From positions 2,536,262-2,600,261 of the forward strand of contig NZ_KB850224.1 of assembly GCF_000369805.1 (NCBI RefSeq): DNA of 64,000 nt. Direction: 5' to 3'. The position numbers and the translations under genes are program-made. Numbering within the stretch: position 1 is the first letter of the stretch; each line of letters opens with the position of its first letter. Under the pieces are notes generated by a model. That model made no database searches. It was not told the origin of the DNA and saw nothing but the letters and a program-made list of their open reading frames with translations. Shown piece by piece: positions 50,031 through 61,978 of the stretch. The stretch comes from Acinetobacter sp. NIPH 2100. GTDB lineage: Bacteria; Pseudomonadota; Gammaproteobacteria; Pseudomonadales; Moraxellaceae.

Positions 50031-50855
50031 TTAATTTGGTAAAACCGTGACAGGGTTCACAGGTTTTCCATCTAAGCGGACTTGGAACTCCATCATGACG
50101 CGTGAAGCACCCGAAGAACCCATTTCTGCAATTTTCTGACCAGCAGTCACATTATCACCGCTCTTCACCAACATTTTGCTGTTATGTGCATATGCCGTGA
50201 TATAGCCATCAATATGTTTGACCAAGACCAAATTGCCATACTCTTTTAAGCCATCCGCAGCATAGACCACTTGCCCATTTGCAGCAGCAAAAATTGGATC
50301 GCCCTCATTACCACCATAACGCGTTCCTTTCACATTACTCGCCATATTATAGCTTTGGATAATTGGTCCATTCGATGGTTTCACCCAACGCAAGCTTGAA
50401 GCTAGCGTCGATGATGGGTTCACTGGCACGGTTGGTACGACGGGACGTGGGATCACAGGCTGTGTTTTTGGTGGAACAGGTTGCTGCGTTGGTAAATTAA
50501 TGCTTTGACGCTGAATAGGTGCGGTTTGCGCCATCACTTGTGTTGAGGTTGTGCGTTGAGCAACAGAACCTTTTAAGCGCAAAGATTGATTCACATAAAT
50601 TCGATATGGCGCAGAGATATCATTAAGTGCGGCTACATCTAGATAGTTCAAACCATAGCGATTTGAAATCGCACTTAAAGTATCACCTGAACGAACAGTA
50701 TAATAATTTGGTGCTTGCACAGAACGTGTGCCACCATTCACTTGCGGTTTAGACGCACACCCTGTCATCACTGTCACTGTTGCAACCGCCATAGACAAAA
50801 CGATTGTTTTAATCATCTTCTGTGATAGAAAAACCGAGACATGGTTTAAGTGCAT
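50031..50855 (-). CDS. nlpD: NlpD-like murein hydrolase activator lipoprotein
   Basis: 274 residues from the ATG at 50855, which has GAGGG 5 nt upstream; ATG 50816 would start directly at the signal peptide. Lipobox VMTGC. LysM domain with YYTVRSGDTLSAISNRYGLN, Pro/Gln-rich linker, then a LytM (M23) domain (~165-274). In the LytM domain the zinc ligands are absent (MMEFQVR where HxH is expected), as in E. coli NlpD, which activates the amidase AmiC at division. surE lies upstream in the same direction, as in E. coli. Confidence 0.9.
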   Translation of the reverse strand: MHLNHVSVFLSQKMIKTIVLSMAVATVTVMTGCASKPQVNGGTRSVQAPNYYTVRSGDTLSAISNRYGLNYLDVAALNDISAPYRIYVNQSLRLKGSVAQRTTSTQVMAQTAPIQRQSINLPTQQPVPPKTQPVIPRPVVPTVPVNPSSTLASSLRWVKPSNGPIIQSYNMASNVKGTRYGGNEGDPIFAAANGQVVYAADGLKEYGNLVLVKHIDGYITAYAHNSKMLVKSGDNVTAGQKIAEMGSSGASRVMMEFQVRLDGKPVNPVTVLPN

Positions 50856-50965
50856 CTTCGCCCTCATCGAAAAAACCTTAATATATTTGCGCCTAAGAGT
50901 ATCAAAAAAGTGAGAAAAAACGAGTTCTCACCTCTGATATTCACAAAGTTATAACATTCAAACGC

Positions 50966-51736
50966 CTAACCATTTACATGAGCGTGCAAATTTTCCAGTA
51001 CTGCATAGTTAGTCGCATCCATTTGGATAGGCGTAATACTGACATAACCATTCGAAACTGCAAAAAAATCAGACTGGATATCACTCGATACGGCTTGTGG
51101 ATCGGTAATCGCTTCACCTGCCAATCCAATCCAATACACTTGACGACCACGCGGATCAACATGACTACTTATTGGCTTTGATTGCGCACGACGCCCCTGA
51201 TAGGTGACCTGCGCCCCTTTGATCTGTTCCACATCTGGAATATTAATATTAAAGATATGACGCGGTGGCAAAACAGGTAAACCTTTGGCAATAAAATCAT
51301 GAACCCATTGCGCGGCAACTGCATAATATTGCGGATGCTCATAAGCGCGTACATTTGATCCAGCTAGTGATACAGCAATTGCTGGATGCTTCATCAAGCG
51401 TCCTTCGAAAGCAGCGCCCACAGTACCTGAATATAAAACATCATCACCCAGATTGGCACCACTATTGATTCCACTGACCACCAGATCAAACTCAAAATCA
51501 AATAGTCCATTCATGGATAAATAGACACAGTCCGCAGGTGTACCATTCACAGCCCAAACATCTTCAGAAATTTGTATAGGCCGCAATGGGCGATCTAGCG
51601 TTAAAGCACTCGAATAACCACTTCGTTCACTTTCAGGTGCAACCACCACCACGCGACCCAATGGCTTTAACGCTTGGGCCAAAGCTTGTAGTCCTGGTGC
51701 GAACACACCATCATCATTTGCTATTAAGATATTCAC
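50966..51736 (-). CDS. surE: 5'/3'-nucleotidase SurE
   Basis: Dephosphorylates nucleoside monophosphates; stationary-phase survival protein. 256 residues, the usual length. The metal site is [16 protein letters not shown] (D8, D9), followed by [13 protein letters not shown] and [20 protein letters not shown]. About 110 nt before nlpD, probably one transcript. Confidence 0.96.
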   Translation of the reverse strand: MNILIANDDGVFAPGLQALAQALKPLGRVVVVAPESERSGYSSALTLDRPLRPIQISEDVWAVNGTPADCVYLSMNGLFDFEFDLVVSGINSGANLGDDVLYSGTVGAAFEGRLMKHPAIAVSLAGSNVRAYEHPQYYAVAAQWVHDFIAKGLPVLPPRHIFNINIPDVEQIKGAQVTYQGRRAQSKPISSHVDPRGRQVYWIGLAGEAITDPQAVSSDIQSDFFAVSNGYVSITPIQMDATNYAVLENLHAHVNG

Positions 51737-52066
51737 TAAAATTAATTCTCTATACAGTATCTGCTGGCATCTTCAGCTCTGCCTTGCATGAACAGCTGAA
51801 AATAACTCAAATAAGGCATGAAACCTAGGCAATGGTAATCCACTTGTCAAGTTCCATCACTGAAATTAGACTAAATTCAACCATCCTTCCTCATCTGAAC
51901 AACATATCTTTCGATCTTCATACCAAATCAATAAGCAACATAAATCACAGTTAAAAATCATAGAGAGATGTCAACAACCACCAGATTACTCAGCAGTTTT
52001 CCCAATTGAATTATTCCTTGAATTATATATAGTTATGACTTCATAGTATTAGAAATTTATACAACC
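51737..52066. other. Intergenic region, 330 bp
   Basis: Between divergent surE and a small secreted-protein gene. A 7-bp hairpin TTCAGCT / AGCTGAA at 51772-51800; no convincing promoter and no gene. Confidence 0.6.
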
Positions 52067-52441
52067 ATGAGACATTTATCTAAATTTATCCGAGTTTTCG
52101 GGGTGAGTTTCACACTTTTAACAGCACCAGCTGTTTTTGCTGATGAAGCGGTTTCAGTCAAAGAAGCGGATGCATTAATTAAAGATGACATCGCCAATGC
52201 ACAAGTGCTTATCGAAATGTGTCCTAACTTGATCGGAAAGAACACCAAGTTTGATCAAAATATCAAGAAAATGGTGGGTTCATATCTCAGCAATTATTCA
52301 GATAAAACAGCATCACTAGATAGCCTACAAAAAGATGGCGAATTCAAAACTTTGTTAAAAGATGCGCGTGAAGCAGCATCAGAAGTCGATAAAGCTGAAC
52401 AAAAGTCTGTATGTGAAGAAGTTTTAAATTTCGAAGGCTAA
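52067..52441 (+). CDS. Small secreted protein, first of two paralogues
   Basis: 124 residues; the signal peptide ends TAPAVFA/DEA. The mature part is helical with two cysteines. It shares EMCPNLIGKNTKFD with EICPSLIGKDLKFN of the gene at 53263, and both end with a second Cys in a similar place (SVCEEV / QICDDV). I take this to be a Moraxellaceae-specific periplasmic family (perhaps that named MCR_0457 in databases, from memory). Function unknown; a disulfide is likely. Confidence 0.7.
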   Translation: MRHLSKFIRVFGVSFTLLTAPAVFADEAVSVKEADALIKDDIANAQVLIEMCPNLIGKNTKFDQNIKKMVGSYLSNYSDKTASLDSLQKDGEFKTLLKDAREAASEVDKAEQKSVCEEVLNFEG

Positions 52442-52535
52442 TCAAGCTTTGGAATAATCATGTGGTTTTAAACCCAAATTGTTTGAAACCACTCTTTCAT
52501 TATCTACCAAGGCCTTAGTTCTATACATATAAGCA

Positions 52536-52898
52536 TTACCAGGCATCTGGTTCGCGGACCATATGAATAATATTGGCTGGACTGCTGATCCAACCACCTT
52601 TGAAGCCCTCAGGTAAAGGCTCAATAGCATCACAACGCACCACACCTGCCTGATTCAGATATTGAGCTGCTTCGGGAAAATTATCTGTAAACAGTTCAAG
52701 CCAAAGCTCTGCTTGACTCATCCCGTCAACCACATCAATCCATAATTTAACTGGTCCAAACTCAAAACCAATCTCTGAACCTTTTTCTGTGATTTGCTTA
52801 AGACCAATCACATCACGATAGAATGCGACTGTAGCTTCGAATTGATGCGGCGGTAGTTTCAGTGCAATATCAACACCGCCTTTGAATTTTGGCTCCAT
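52536..52898 (-). CDS. VOC (glyoxalase/bleomycin resistance) family protein
   Basis: 120 residues, one vicinal-oxygen-chelate module pair: HQFEATVAFYRDVIGLKQI and FEFGPVKLWIDVVDG are typical. Substrate unknown. Sits between the two paralogous secreted-protein genes, on the other strand. The sequence ends MVREPDAW. Confidence 0.8.
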   Translation of the reverse strand: MEPKFKGGVDIALKLPPHQFEATVAFYRDVIGLKQITEKGSEIGFEFGPVKLWIDVVDGMSQAELWLELFTDNFPEAAQYLNQAGVVRCDAIEPLPEGFKGGWISSPANIIHMVREPDAW

Positions 52899-53262
52899 GT
52901 TCTTGCTTCCTCTTTCAATATATTTGTTATTTTCCTAATTTTTTACTCAACCTTTATATTTCACAATACACATTTAACCACTATTTTCATTTTCATAAAG
53001 AAGCCAATTAGTTTATTTTTTAATCATATTCGTGGTGACTTCGAAGATCAAGTGAAGAGCAAAAATGCACCAAGCAACCTCTTCAAACACATACAATTTT
53101 TTAAGCCTGATAAGTCCATTAAACAATGGCTAGGTTTTCAATACTCAAATTAAAAACCACATTTTCTCCACGGTTCCTACAGCAAACATACATTTTTTAA
53201 CATCCTTTTATGCTATAAGTTATTCAAATTCTTTAAGTCTTGTTATTTGAGTCTGATTTCTT
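52899..53262. other. Intergenic region, 364 bp, with extended -10 promoter
   Basis: AT-rich, no gene seen. Just before the next gene TGCTATAAG (53211-53219) forms an extended -10 box, giving a leader of about 37 nt. Confidence 0.5.
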
Positions 53263-53664
53263 ATGAAGAAAAATGTTTTTAAAACACTAGGTTTATCATT
53301 GCTCATCGCCTCGAGTGCACTTACTTCATCAGCATTTGCGGCTGAGAAAAAGTCAGAAACTGAAAAGATTGAAGTCACGCCAATGTCTGACAGCGTAACC
53401 AAGCAAGAACTTGCTGCAATCTATGTGCTTTCTGAAATCTGCCCAAGTCTCATTGGAAAAGATTTAAAATTTAACAAAGCCTATGACAATCTGGTCAAAG
53501 CCTATTTAAGTAATGATACCAAGGCTGTCGAAACACTCAATAAACGCGTGAAAGGCAAAGATTTTCAGGAAGCTTTAAAAGAAGCACGAGCTGATGCAAA
53601 AGCAGCTTCTGATAGCGACAACCGTCAAATTTGCGATGATGTTCGTAATTATTATTCGAAATAA
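53263..53664 (+). CDS. Small secreted protein, second of two paralogues
   Basis: 133 residues; the signal peptide ends TSSAFA/AEK. Same fold and Cys pattern as the product of 52067-52441, with more charged linker residues after the signal (KKSETEKIEV). Helical mature part. Likely periplasmic; function unknown. A terminator follows, so it is transcribed alone, upstream of dacC. Confidence 0.7.
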   Translation: MKKNVFKTLGLSLLIASSALTSSAFAAEKKSETEKIEVTPMSDSVTKQELAAIYVLSEICPSLIGKDLKFNKAYDNLVKAYLSNDTKAVETLNKRVKGKDFQEALKEARADAKAASDSDNRQICDDVRNYYSK

Positions 53665-53702
53665 TCCGACCAATTAAGCTTCAGGTTACAATACTGTATG
53701 AA

Positions 53703-53735
53703 AAAGCCGATTTCCCCCGTAGAAGTCGGCTTTGC
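53703..53735 (+). terminator. Terminator before dacC
   Basis: Stem AAGCCGATTTC / GAAGTCGGCTT (one G-T pair), then TTGCTTT. Confidence 0.65.
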
Positions 53736-53791
53736 TTTATCCTAAAATGCTAGGCTCGTCTGCTTCATACAAGATATTGGAACCACCTAGA

Positions 53792-54940
53792 ATGACTCAA
53801 AAAAGCGCTCTTGCTGCATTACTCCTTTTGCCAAGCTTTTCATATGCAGCAACTGTCCTATCTGCCCCACCAGAACTAAATAATAAATCCTATGTGTTGA
53901 TGGATTATGAGACAGGACAGATCCTCGCTGCCAAAAATGAAAATGAAAAACTGGCACCTGCTTCAATGACAAAAATGATGACAAGCTACATCATTGAACA
54001 GAAACTTTTAAAGGGTGAATTGACTGAAAACGAACAAGTACGCATGAATGAATCTGCGTGGTGTCGTGGTACCAGTTCAGAATCATGTATGTATGTTCCA
54101 TTAAATGGCACTGCAACTGTTCTAGAAATGTTACGCGGTATTATTATTCAATCAGGTAACGATGCATCTAAAGCAATGGCTGAGCATATTGCGGGCAATG
54201 AAGGTACTTTTGCCCATATGATGAACCAAGAAGCAAAACGTGTTGGTATGGTGAATACACATTTCATCAACTCAACAGGTATGCCAGCTGAAGGTCATTA
54301 CTCAACTGCAAAAGATATGGCTGTACTGGCACAACATATCATCAAAGATAGCTCTAAGTACTATCCAATTTATTCAGAAAAAGAGTTTGCTTTTAACGGT
54401 ATCAAGCAAGGTAACCGTAATGCCCTGCTTTATACTGATCCAAGCGTAGATGGCTTAAAAACTGGCCATACCGATGAAGCAGGCTTTTGCCTCACAACAT
54501 CAAGTAAACGTGGGCCAATGCGTTTGATCTCGGTGATCTTTGGTACACCAAGCATGAATGAACGTGCCAATCAAACACGTACATTATTGGCTTGGGGCTT
54601 TGCAAACTTTGAAACTGCAAACGTTCAACCTGCAAACCAAGTTCTTGCCAAAGCAAAAGTGTGGTTTGGTAAACAAGATGAAGTTCAAATCGGTTTAGCT
54701 GAGAACTTCAATGTCACCATGCCTAAAGGCCAAGCAGACAAAATCAAAACTCAGCTAGTGGTTCAACCTAAACTCAATGCACCTCTAGCAAAAGGTCAAG
54801 TTGTGGGTAAACTCGTTGCGAGCCTAGATGGTAAAGTGATTGCTGAAAAACCACTGGTTGCCTTGAAGCCTGTTGAAGAAGCTGGTTTCTTTGCTCGTAT
54901 GATTGATCATATTAAAATGTTCTTCAGCAACTTATTCTAA
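53792..54940 (+). CDS. dacC: D-alanyl-D-alanine carboxypeptidase (PBP5/6)
   Basis: Trims the terminal D-Ala of peptidoglycan stem peptides in the periplasm. 382 residues from the ATG at 53792, where the signal peptide starts (MTQKSALAALLLLPSF, cleavage after SYA); the frame extends to 53732. Active-site motifs: SMTK (S58, K61), SGN in IIQSGNDASK, and KTG in GLKTGHTDEAG. The C-terminal PBP5-type beta domain is followed by an amphipathic membrane anchor (FFARMIDHIKMFFSNLF). Confidence 0.94.
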   Translation: MTQKSALAALLLLPSFSYAATVLSAPPELNNKSYVLMDYETGQILAAKNENEKLAPASMTKMMTSYIIEQKLLKGELTENEQVRMNESAWCRGTSSESCMYVPLNGTATVLEMLRGIIIQSGNDASKAMAEHIAGNEGTFAHMMNQEAKRVGMVNTHFINSTGMPAEGHYSTAKDMAVLAQHIIKDSSKYYPIYSEKEFAFNGIKQGNRNALLYTDPSVDGLKTGHTDEAGFCLTTSSKRGPMRLISVIFGTPSMNERANQTRTLLAWGFANFETANVQPANQVLAKAKVWFGKQDEVQIGLAENFNVTMPKGQADKIKTQLVVQPKLNAPLAKGQVVGKLVASLDGKVIAEKPLVALKPVEEAGFFARMIDHIKMFFSNLF

Positions 54941-54959
54941 TTTTTTAGAATAGGTAGAT

Positions 54960-54994
54960 AAAGCATTCATGCTCTTGGGTATGAATGCTTTTTT
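54960..54994 (+). terminator. dacC terminator
   Basis: 11-bp stem AAAGCATTCAT / ATGAATGCTTT with a T run. Confidence 0.85.
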
Positions 54995-55033
54995 ATTTTA
55001 TAATTACTCTAAATTTTCCAATCGAAAACGACT

Positions 55034-55576
55034 ATGCCAAAGAACATTCGTCCCTATCTAGACCAAAAACCTGATGTCGATTCAAGCTGCTACGTGGATG
55101 AAATGTCAGTTGTGGTTGGTGATGTCAAATTAGCAGAGAATGTTTCAGTCTGGCCTTTTGCCGTCATTCGTGGTGATGTAAATTCAATTCACATTGGCAA
55201 AAATAGCAATGTACAAGATCACTGTATGTTGCATGTTAGTCATAAGAATCAATCTAAACCGAATGGTTCCCCACTGGTGATTGGTGAAGATGTAACGGTT
55301 GGGCATCATGTGACTTTACACGGATGTACCATTGGTAACCGCGTCTTGATTGGGATTAATACCGTTGTTTTAGATGACGTGATCATTGAAGATGATGTGA
55401 TGATTGGTGCAGGTAGTCTTGTGCCACCACGTAAAGTTTTAAAAAGTGGTTATTTATATGTCGGTAGTCCAGTACAACAAGTTCGTGCGCTGACTGAAAA
55501 AGAAATGGAGTTTCTACCTTACTCGGCACGTCATTATGTGAAAGTGAAGGATAATTATAAGAATAGCGAAGCCTAG
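55034..55576 (+). CDS. Gamma-carbonic anhydrase family protein
   Basis: 180 residues, left-handed beta-helix of hexapeptide repeats (VSVWPFAVIRGDVNSIHIG). The three zinc histidines lie in VQDHCMLHVS and TVGHHVTLHGC. Close to YrdA/PaaY-type proteins, whose activity is often weak or unknown. The stop codon is inside the loop of a terminator. Confidence 0.9.
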   Translation: MPKNIRPYLDQKPDVDSSCYVDEMSVVVGDVKLAENVSVWPFAVIRGDVNSIHIGKNSNVQDHCMLHVSHKNQSKPNGSPLVIGEDVTVGHHVTLHGCTIGNRVLIGINTVVLDDVIIEDDVMIGAGSLVPPRKVLKSGYLYVGSPVQQVRALTEKEMEFLPYSARHYVKVKDNYKNSEA

Positions 55577-55592
55577 CTTCGTTATTATTTTT
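55562..55592 (+). terminator. Terminator overlapping the end of the carbonic anhydrase gene
   Basis: 11-bp stem AATAGCGAAGC / GCTTCGTTATT, 3-nt loop containing part of the stop codon, then ATTTTT. Confidence 0.7.
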
Positions 55593-55638
55593 CAATCCTT
55601 TATGCATAAAAAAAATAATAAACTTTTAGAGATATCTA

Positions 55639-56407
55639 ATGAACACTGATCATCCACATGATTGCCCTACTCAGGATGCACTCATTAATACAACTAAGCT
55701 CAATATTGAAAAGCACGGACTGCAAATTATAGGAATTAGTGCAACAGACTATTTACCTTCTTTTAGTTATAGTATCGGTTTATATGAAAGCTATCAGCAT
55801 CCTGAAATTATATGCTTTGGGTTACCAACGGACTTGGCACATACCATCATCAATGATGTCGCCAATCTGATCAAAAATGGAGAAACAATTGCTCTCAATC
55901 AAGAGTATGGCGATCAAATTTTTAAAGAAACTCGTGCTCAATTTTTGCATGTAGATGTTAAAAATATTGAAGATTATTTTGGTGCTGCTTTAAATTACTA
56001 TCAACACGACAATTTTTCCGCTTTGCAATTAGTTTGGGCAGATCGTAATAATAAATTGCCTTGGGAAGATGGATTTGAGGAAAAACTCATTTATGATCAA
56101 CCACTCTTAGATCGAAATGCTGATTTTAAGTTCAGAGAGGCGAAAAACCTTGGTATTTTTACCACTCGGCAATGGTTAGAGCATAATCAAAATCTTACGT
56201 GTTGTTCATGATACCGATGGAGATTGGCAGTTTTTAACTGGTGATCAAGAACCTGATGATATTCGTCTCGTTGCTTTGGAACAAATGGTATTAAGAGATC
56301 CAACTCTGAATGAGGTATTCGATCTGGAATACAATCAAGCAGCAGAAAGAGACGTTAAGGGTGGTAAATGGAAAATATCAAATCTTGAAGATTATAAAGA
56401 TATATAA
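55639..56407 (+). pseudogene. DUF4262 domain protein, frameshifted
   Basis: The first frame (55639-56211, 190 residues) is a DUF4262 protein (IISATDYLPSFSYSIGLYES region to FTTRQWLEHNQ), then runs into an unrelated tail and a stop. The sequence continues without a break of sense in another frame from about 56190 to the TAA at 56405 (begins KILRVVHDTDGDWQFLTGD, ends NLEDYKDI). One extra A in the run at 56189-56192 explains it. Either a recent mutation or a sequencing error; the intact product would be about 255 residues. Function unknown. Confidence 0.75.
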
Positions 56408-56492
56408 GGCAATTATTTTGTCTAGAAATCTGACCATAGCCAAAAACTCTCAAATTTTGTAGAATACGTTTTTTAAAACCATGGTGCTTTCT

Positions 56493-56981
56493 ATGACCGC
56501 TTGGACACCTCATGTCACAGTCGCCACTGTTGTCGAAAAAGACGGACGTTTTCTGTTTGTTGAAGAACACAGCGAAGGCTTTGTACATACCGTGTTTAAT
56601 CAACCTGCGGGACATGTAGAATGTGGTGAAACCATTATTCAAGCAGCCATCCGTGAGACTTTAGAAGAAACAGGTCATCACATCGAAATTGATCATCTAC
56701 TCGGTATCTACACCTATACACCACCGATGTTTCCTGACCGCACTTATTACCGTTTTTGCTTTCTTGCACATGTCACAGCCGTTGAGGAAAATGCGCAATT
56801 GGATACAGGTATCGTGGCTGCAGTTTGGATGAATCTGGATGAATTGCAACAATCCGCACGAGCGCGTAGTCCATTGGTTTTAAAAGCTGTTGAAGATGCC
56901 CATGCTGGCAAAAAATATCCTTTATCGCTTATTTATGAGCACCCTTTCTCTCCCTCACTTACTTCTCATTTGGATGCTTAA
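56493..56981 (+). CDS. nudJ: Nudix hydrolase NudJ-like
   Basis: 162 residues from the ATG at 56493 (ATG 56481 in frame). Nudix box GHVECGETIIQAAIRETLEETGH (key residues G, E, RE, EE, G). Starts like E. coli NudJ (PHVTVATVV), which hydrolyses HMP-PP and other pyrophosphates. As in E. coli, it directly precedes mnmA, hflD and purB. Confidence 0.9.
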   Translation: MTAWTPHVTVATVVEKDGRFLFVEEHSEGFVHTVFNQPAGHVECGETIIQAAIRETLEETGHHIEIDHLLGIYTYTPPMFPDRTYYRFCFLAHVTAVEENAQLDTGIVAAVWMNLDELQQSARARSPLVLKAVEDAHAGKKYPLSLIYEHPFSPSLTSHLDA

Positions 56982-56985
56982 TTAG

Positions 56986-58119
<1,134 letters not shown>

Positions 58120-58137
58120 GGAAATTGGAAGCGAAGC

Positions 58138-58869
58138 ATGGTCGAGTTACCCTTTCAGCACACTCAAGCGTTGAATGTTAGACAGAACCGTGCCCTGGCA
58201 TTGGCTGCGGTCTTTCAGGCAACTCAGTTAACACATATGACTGCAATGGCTGGCCAGCAAAGCATTGGTGATAGTGGTAACTTCTATTTTGAACTGTTGA
58301 TTAAAGCCAGCCTGAATATTCGTCCTACAGCGAATAATGCCTCTCAGACCTTAGATTTTTTTAATCAGCTTGCTGACATTTCACTGGGATTAAAAACCTT
58401 AGAAGGTTGTATTACACAACCTTTTAATACTGCACCCAAATCCCGTGTTCCCAAAATGTCGACGGCAAAACTGCCGATGTCCTATGCAATGGCCTTGTTG
58501 CAACTAGAAAAGAAAGTTTATAGCAATCCTGAATACGTCAAAATTATAGAAACCGCACAACAGAAAATCTTAAAGCAACTCTCATTTTTCGATAATAATT
58601 ATTTGCACCCAAGCATCATTGCCAATTTAGCTCAAACCTATGTTGAAACCGCAGGACAGATCAATCCACGTATTTTAGTCCGTGGCAATGCCGAAGCTTT
58701 TAAAGACATCAATCATACCAACCGTATTCGTGCATGCTTATTTACAGGCTTACAGCTGGCACATTTATGGAAGCAGCTCGGTGGCAGCTCTTGGAGTATG
58801 ATCTTTAGTAAACGCAAGTTATTGCAAGATATTCAAGCTCTCGCTCGTTTGCAGTATCAGGTGGTATAG
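58138..58869 (+). CDS. hflD: High frequency lysogenization protein HflD homologue
   Basis: 243 residues, all-helical, longer than E. coli HflD (about 210). Recognised by [20 protein letters not shown] and LRVRGNAE-like text ([25 protein letters not shown]). In E. coli it is membrane-associated and binds phage lambda CII; the cellular role is unclear. 18 nt after mnmA. Confidence 0.92.
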   Translation: MVELPFQHTQALNVRQNRALALAAVFQATQLTHMTAMAGQQSIGDSGNFYFELLIKASLNIRPTANNASQTLDFFNQLADISLGLKTLEGCITQPFNTAPKSRVPKMSTAKLPMSYAMALLQLEKKVYSNPEYVKIIETAQQKILKQLSFFDNNYLHPSIIANLAQTYVETAGQINPRILVRGNAEAFKDINHTNRIRACLFTGLQLAHLWKQLGGSSWSMIFSKRKLLQDIQALARLQYQVV

Positions 58870-58914
58870 ACCGATGCTACAACGAATTTATTTTTATGTT
58901 TATTCCAAAATTAA

Positions 58915-60312
<1,398 letters not shown>

Positions 60313-60327
60313 AACTGATTGACTCAA

Positions 60328-60355
60328 AAAAGCAGAGCTTCGGCTCTGCTTTTTA
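60328..60355 (+). terminator. purB terminator
   Basis: 11-bp stem AAAAGCAGAGC / GCTCTGCTTTT closed by a TTCG tetraloop, T-rich end. Confidence 0.9.
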
Positions 60356-60376
60356 TTTGTAATTTTGATCCCTATA

Positions 60377-61197
60377 TTACTTCCGTTGAATTGTTCTCTT
60401 TTCCTCTTCCAATTCTTCTACTGAACAATAGCTTGGAACAACCTTCATAGTTTTTACATCAAAATAATCACCACAAATTTCTCTACCATTTTCATCAGCT
60501 CTACGTCCTAATGCCTTTTTTTGCTCTTCGGTCATTGAATCCAAATAATTATTAAAAAACATATGATCAATTACTTCAGGATCATTAAAACTCGTACTTA
60601 ACTCGATTCCAAATGACTCACCTTTTTGATTTTCATTACAATCCACCGTAAGATTATAACTAACCCGTGTTTTTGAATGGAATTTACTTCTAATTTCATC
60701 ATGCATTGGATAAGCACCGACAAGTACGCCATCTATATCGATAGCATCTTTAAATATACTTCTCACTTGTTCCGTATCAGGTTTCTTTAGCTCTTCTTCT
60801 ATTTCTGCATCTGTTTCTTTCTTTATATCGTGCTCTGGTCTTTCTAAACGAAATCGAAAACTATCAATTTGCTTATCATTTTTCTCTCAACCAATCGTAC
60901 TCCTATATCATCATAGATATATAAATTGGTTAAATTAGCTCCATCCGTACTATCCACTTTTCTATAGTTTTTCCCTAGAGCTTTGATCCAAGGTTCAACC
61001 GTAGAATTCATATAGAGATCTGTACCGTTATAATTAATTGCACAGCCATGAACCTTAAACCGATGCTGCTGGTTTAGTTTCTTGATAAATCCTTCTGTAT
61101 CAGCGCTTGGCTGCCCTGCTGACTGGCCATTACTACAACTGGTACATAAGAAGCTAATAAACAGAATTCCAAAAGTATTAAATTTATTCATATTCAA
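60377..61197 (-). pseudogene. Second copy of the putative immunity lipoprotein, frameshifted
   Basis: Tandem copy of the next gene. The first frame (61197-60844) gives a signal peptide with lipobox-like CTSC and the shared mature sequence, then breaks at a T run of five (60879-60883) where the intact copy has six. The rest continues in another frame to 60377 (VGAYPMHDEIRSKFHSKT, SFNDPEVIDHMFF). The C-terminal ~45 residues differ from the intact copy (GRRADENGREICGDYF...). Repairing one base gives about 273 residues. Could be a decayed gene, a phase switch or a sequence error. Confidence 0.75.
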
Positions 61198-61926
61198 TAT
61201 ATTACATTTACTTTTTCACAGGATAGTCTTCACAGCCTCCTCCTAAAATAGGATGATCGCGATCAGGGCCTTCACAGAACTCTTTACGCTGTCTCGCTTT
61301 TTCCTCATCACTGATAGAATCAAAGTAATTATAAAAATACATATGATCAATCACTTCGGGATCATTAAAACTGGTACTTAACTCAATTCCAAATGGCCTA
61401 CCCTTTTGATCATTTTCACAGCTAATAGTTAAGTTATAACTAACGCGTGTTTTTGAATGAAATTTATTTCTAACCTCATCATGCATTGGATAAGCGCCAA
61501 CAAGTATCCCATCTATATCGATAGCATCTTTAAATATACTTCTCACTTGTTCTGTATCAGGTTTCTTCAGCTCTTCTTCTATTTCTGCATCTGTTTCTTT
61601 CTTTATATCGTGCTCTGGTCTTTCTAAACGAAATCGAAAACTATCAATTTGCTTATCATTTTTTCTCTCAACCAATCGCACTCCTATATCATCATAGATA
61701 TATAAATTGGTTAAATTAATTCCATCCGTACTATCCACTTTTCTATAGTTTTTCCCTAGAGCTTTGATCCAAGGTTCAACGGTAGAATTCATATAGAGGT
61801 CTGTACCGTTATAATTAATTGCACAGCCATGAACCTTAAACCGATGCTGCTGGTTTAATTTCTTGATAAACCCTTCTGTATCAGCGCTTGGCTGCCCTGC
61901 TGACTGGCCATTACTACAACTGATAC
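60700..61926. repeat. Tandem duplication, about 780-bp period
   Basis: 60700-61145 and 61480-61926 are nearly identical base for base (offset 780, then 781 beyond the single-base deletion). They cover the shared mature part of the two lipoprotein genes; signal peptides and 3' ends have diverged. Confidence 0.85.
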
Positions 61927-61978
61927 ATAAAATAATGGGTAAAAAACTTAATAGAATCTTTTTAGAGTAACTCATCAT
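61208..61978 (-). CDS. Putative immunity lipoprotein next to the HET-C gene
   Basis: 256 residues, intact. The signal peptide ends with a lipobox-like IILCISC/SNGQ. The mature protein has KVHGCAINYNGTDLY, YIYDDIGVRLVERKND, an acidic helical stretch (EIEEELKKPDTEQVR) and the Cys-containing end GGGCEDYPVKK. No family recognised. ATG overlaps the HET-C stop (ATGA), so translation is coupled. Exported lipoproteins encoded just after a toxin-like gene are commonly immunity proteins; that role is inferred. Confidence 0.65.
   Translation of the reverse strand: MMSYSKKILLSFLPIILCISCSNGQSAGQPSADTEGFIKKLNQQHRFKVHGCAINYNGTDLYMNSTVEPWIKALGKNYRKVDSTDGINLTNLYIYDDIGVRLVERKNDKQIDSFRFRLERPEHDIKKETDAEIEEELKKPDTEQVRSIFKDAIDIDGILVGAYPMHDEVRNKFHSKTRVSYNLTISCENDQKGRPFGIELSTSFNDPEVIDHMYFYNYFDSISDEEKARQRKEFCEGPDRDHPILGGGCEDYPVKK

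Noticed and set aside
52442..52645. Minus-strand frame overlapping the end of the VOC gene
   Set aside because: Different frame of the VOC gene, no ribosome site, no recognisable product.
60377..60766. Free-standing 129-residue gene
   Set aside because: It is the out-of-frame second half of the duplicated lipoprotein gene, not an independent gene.
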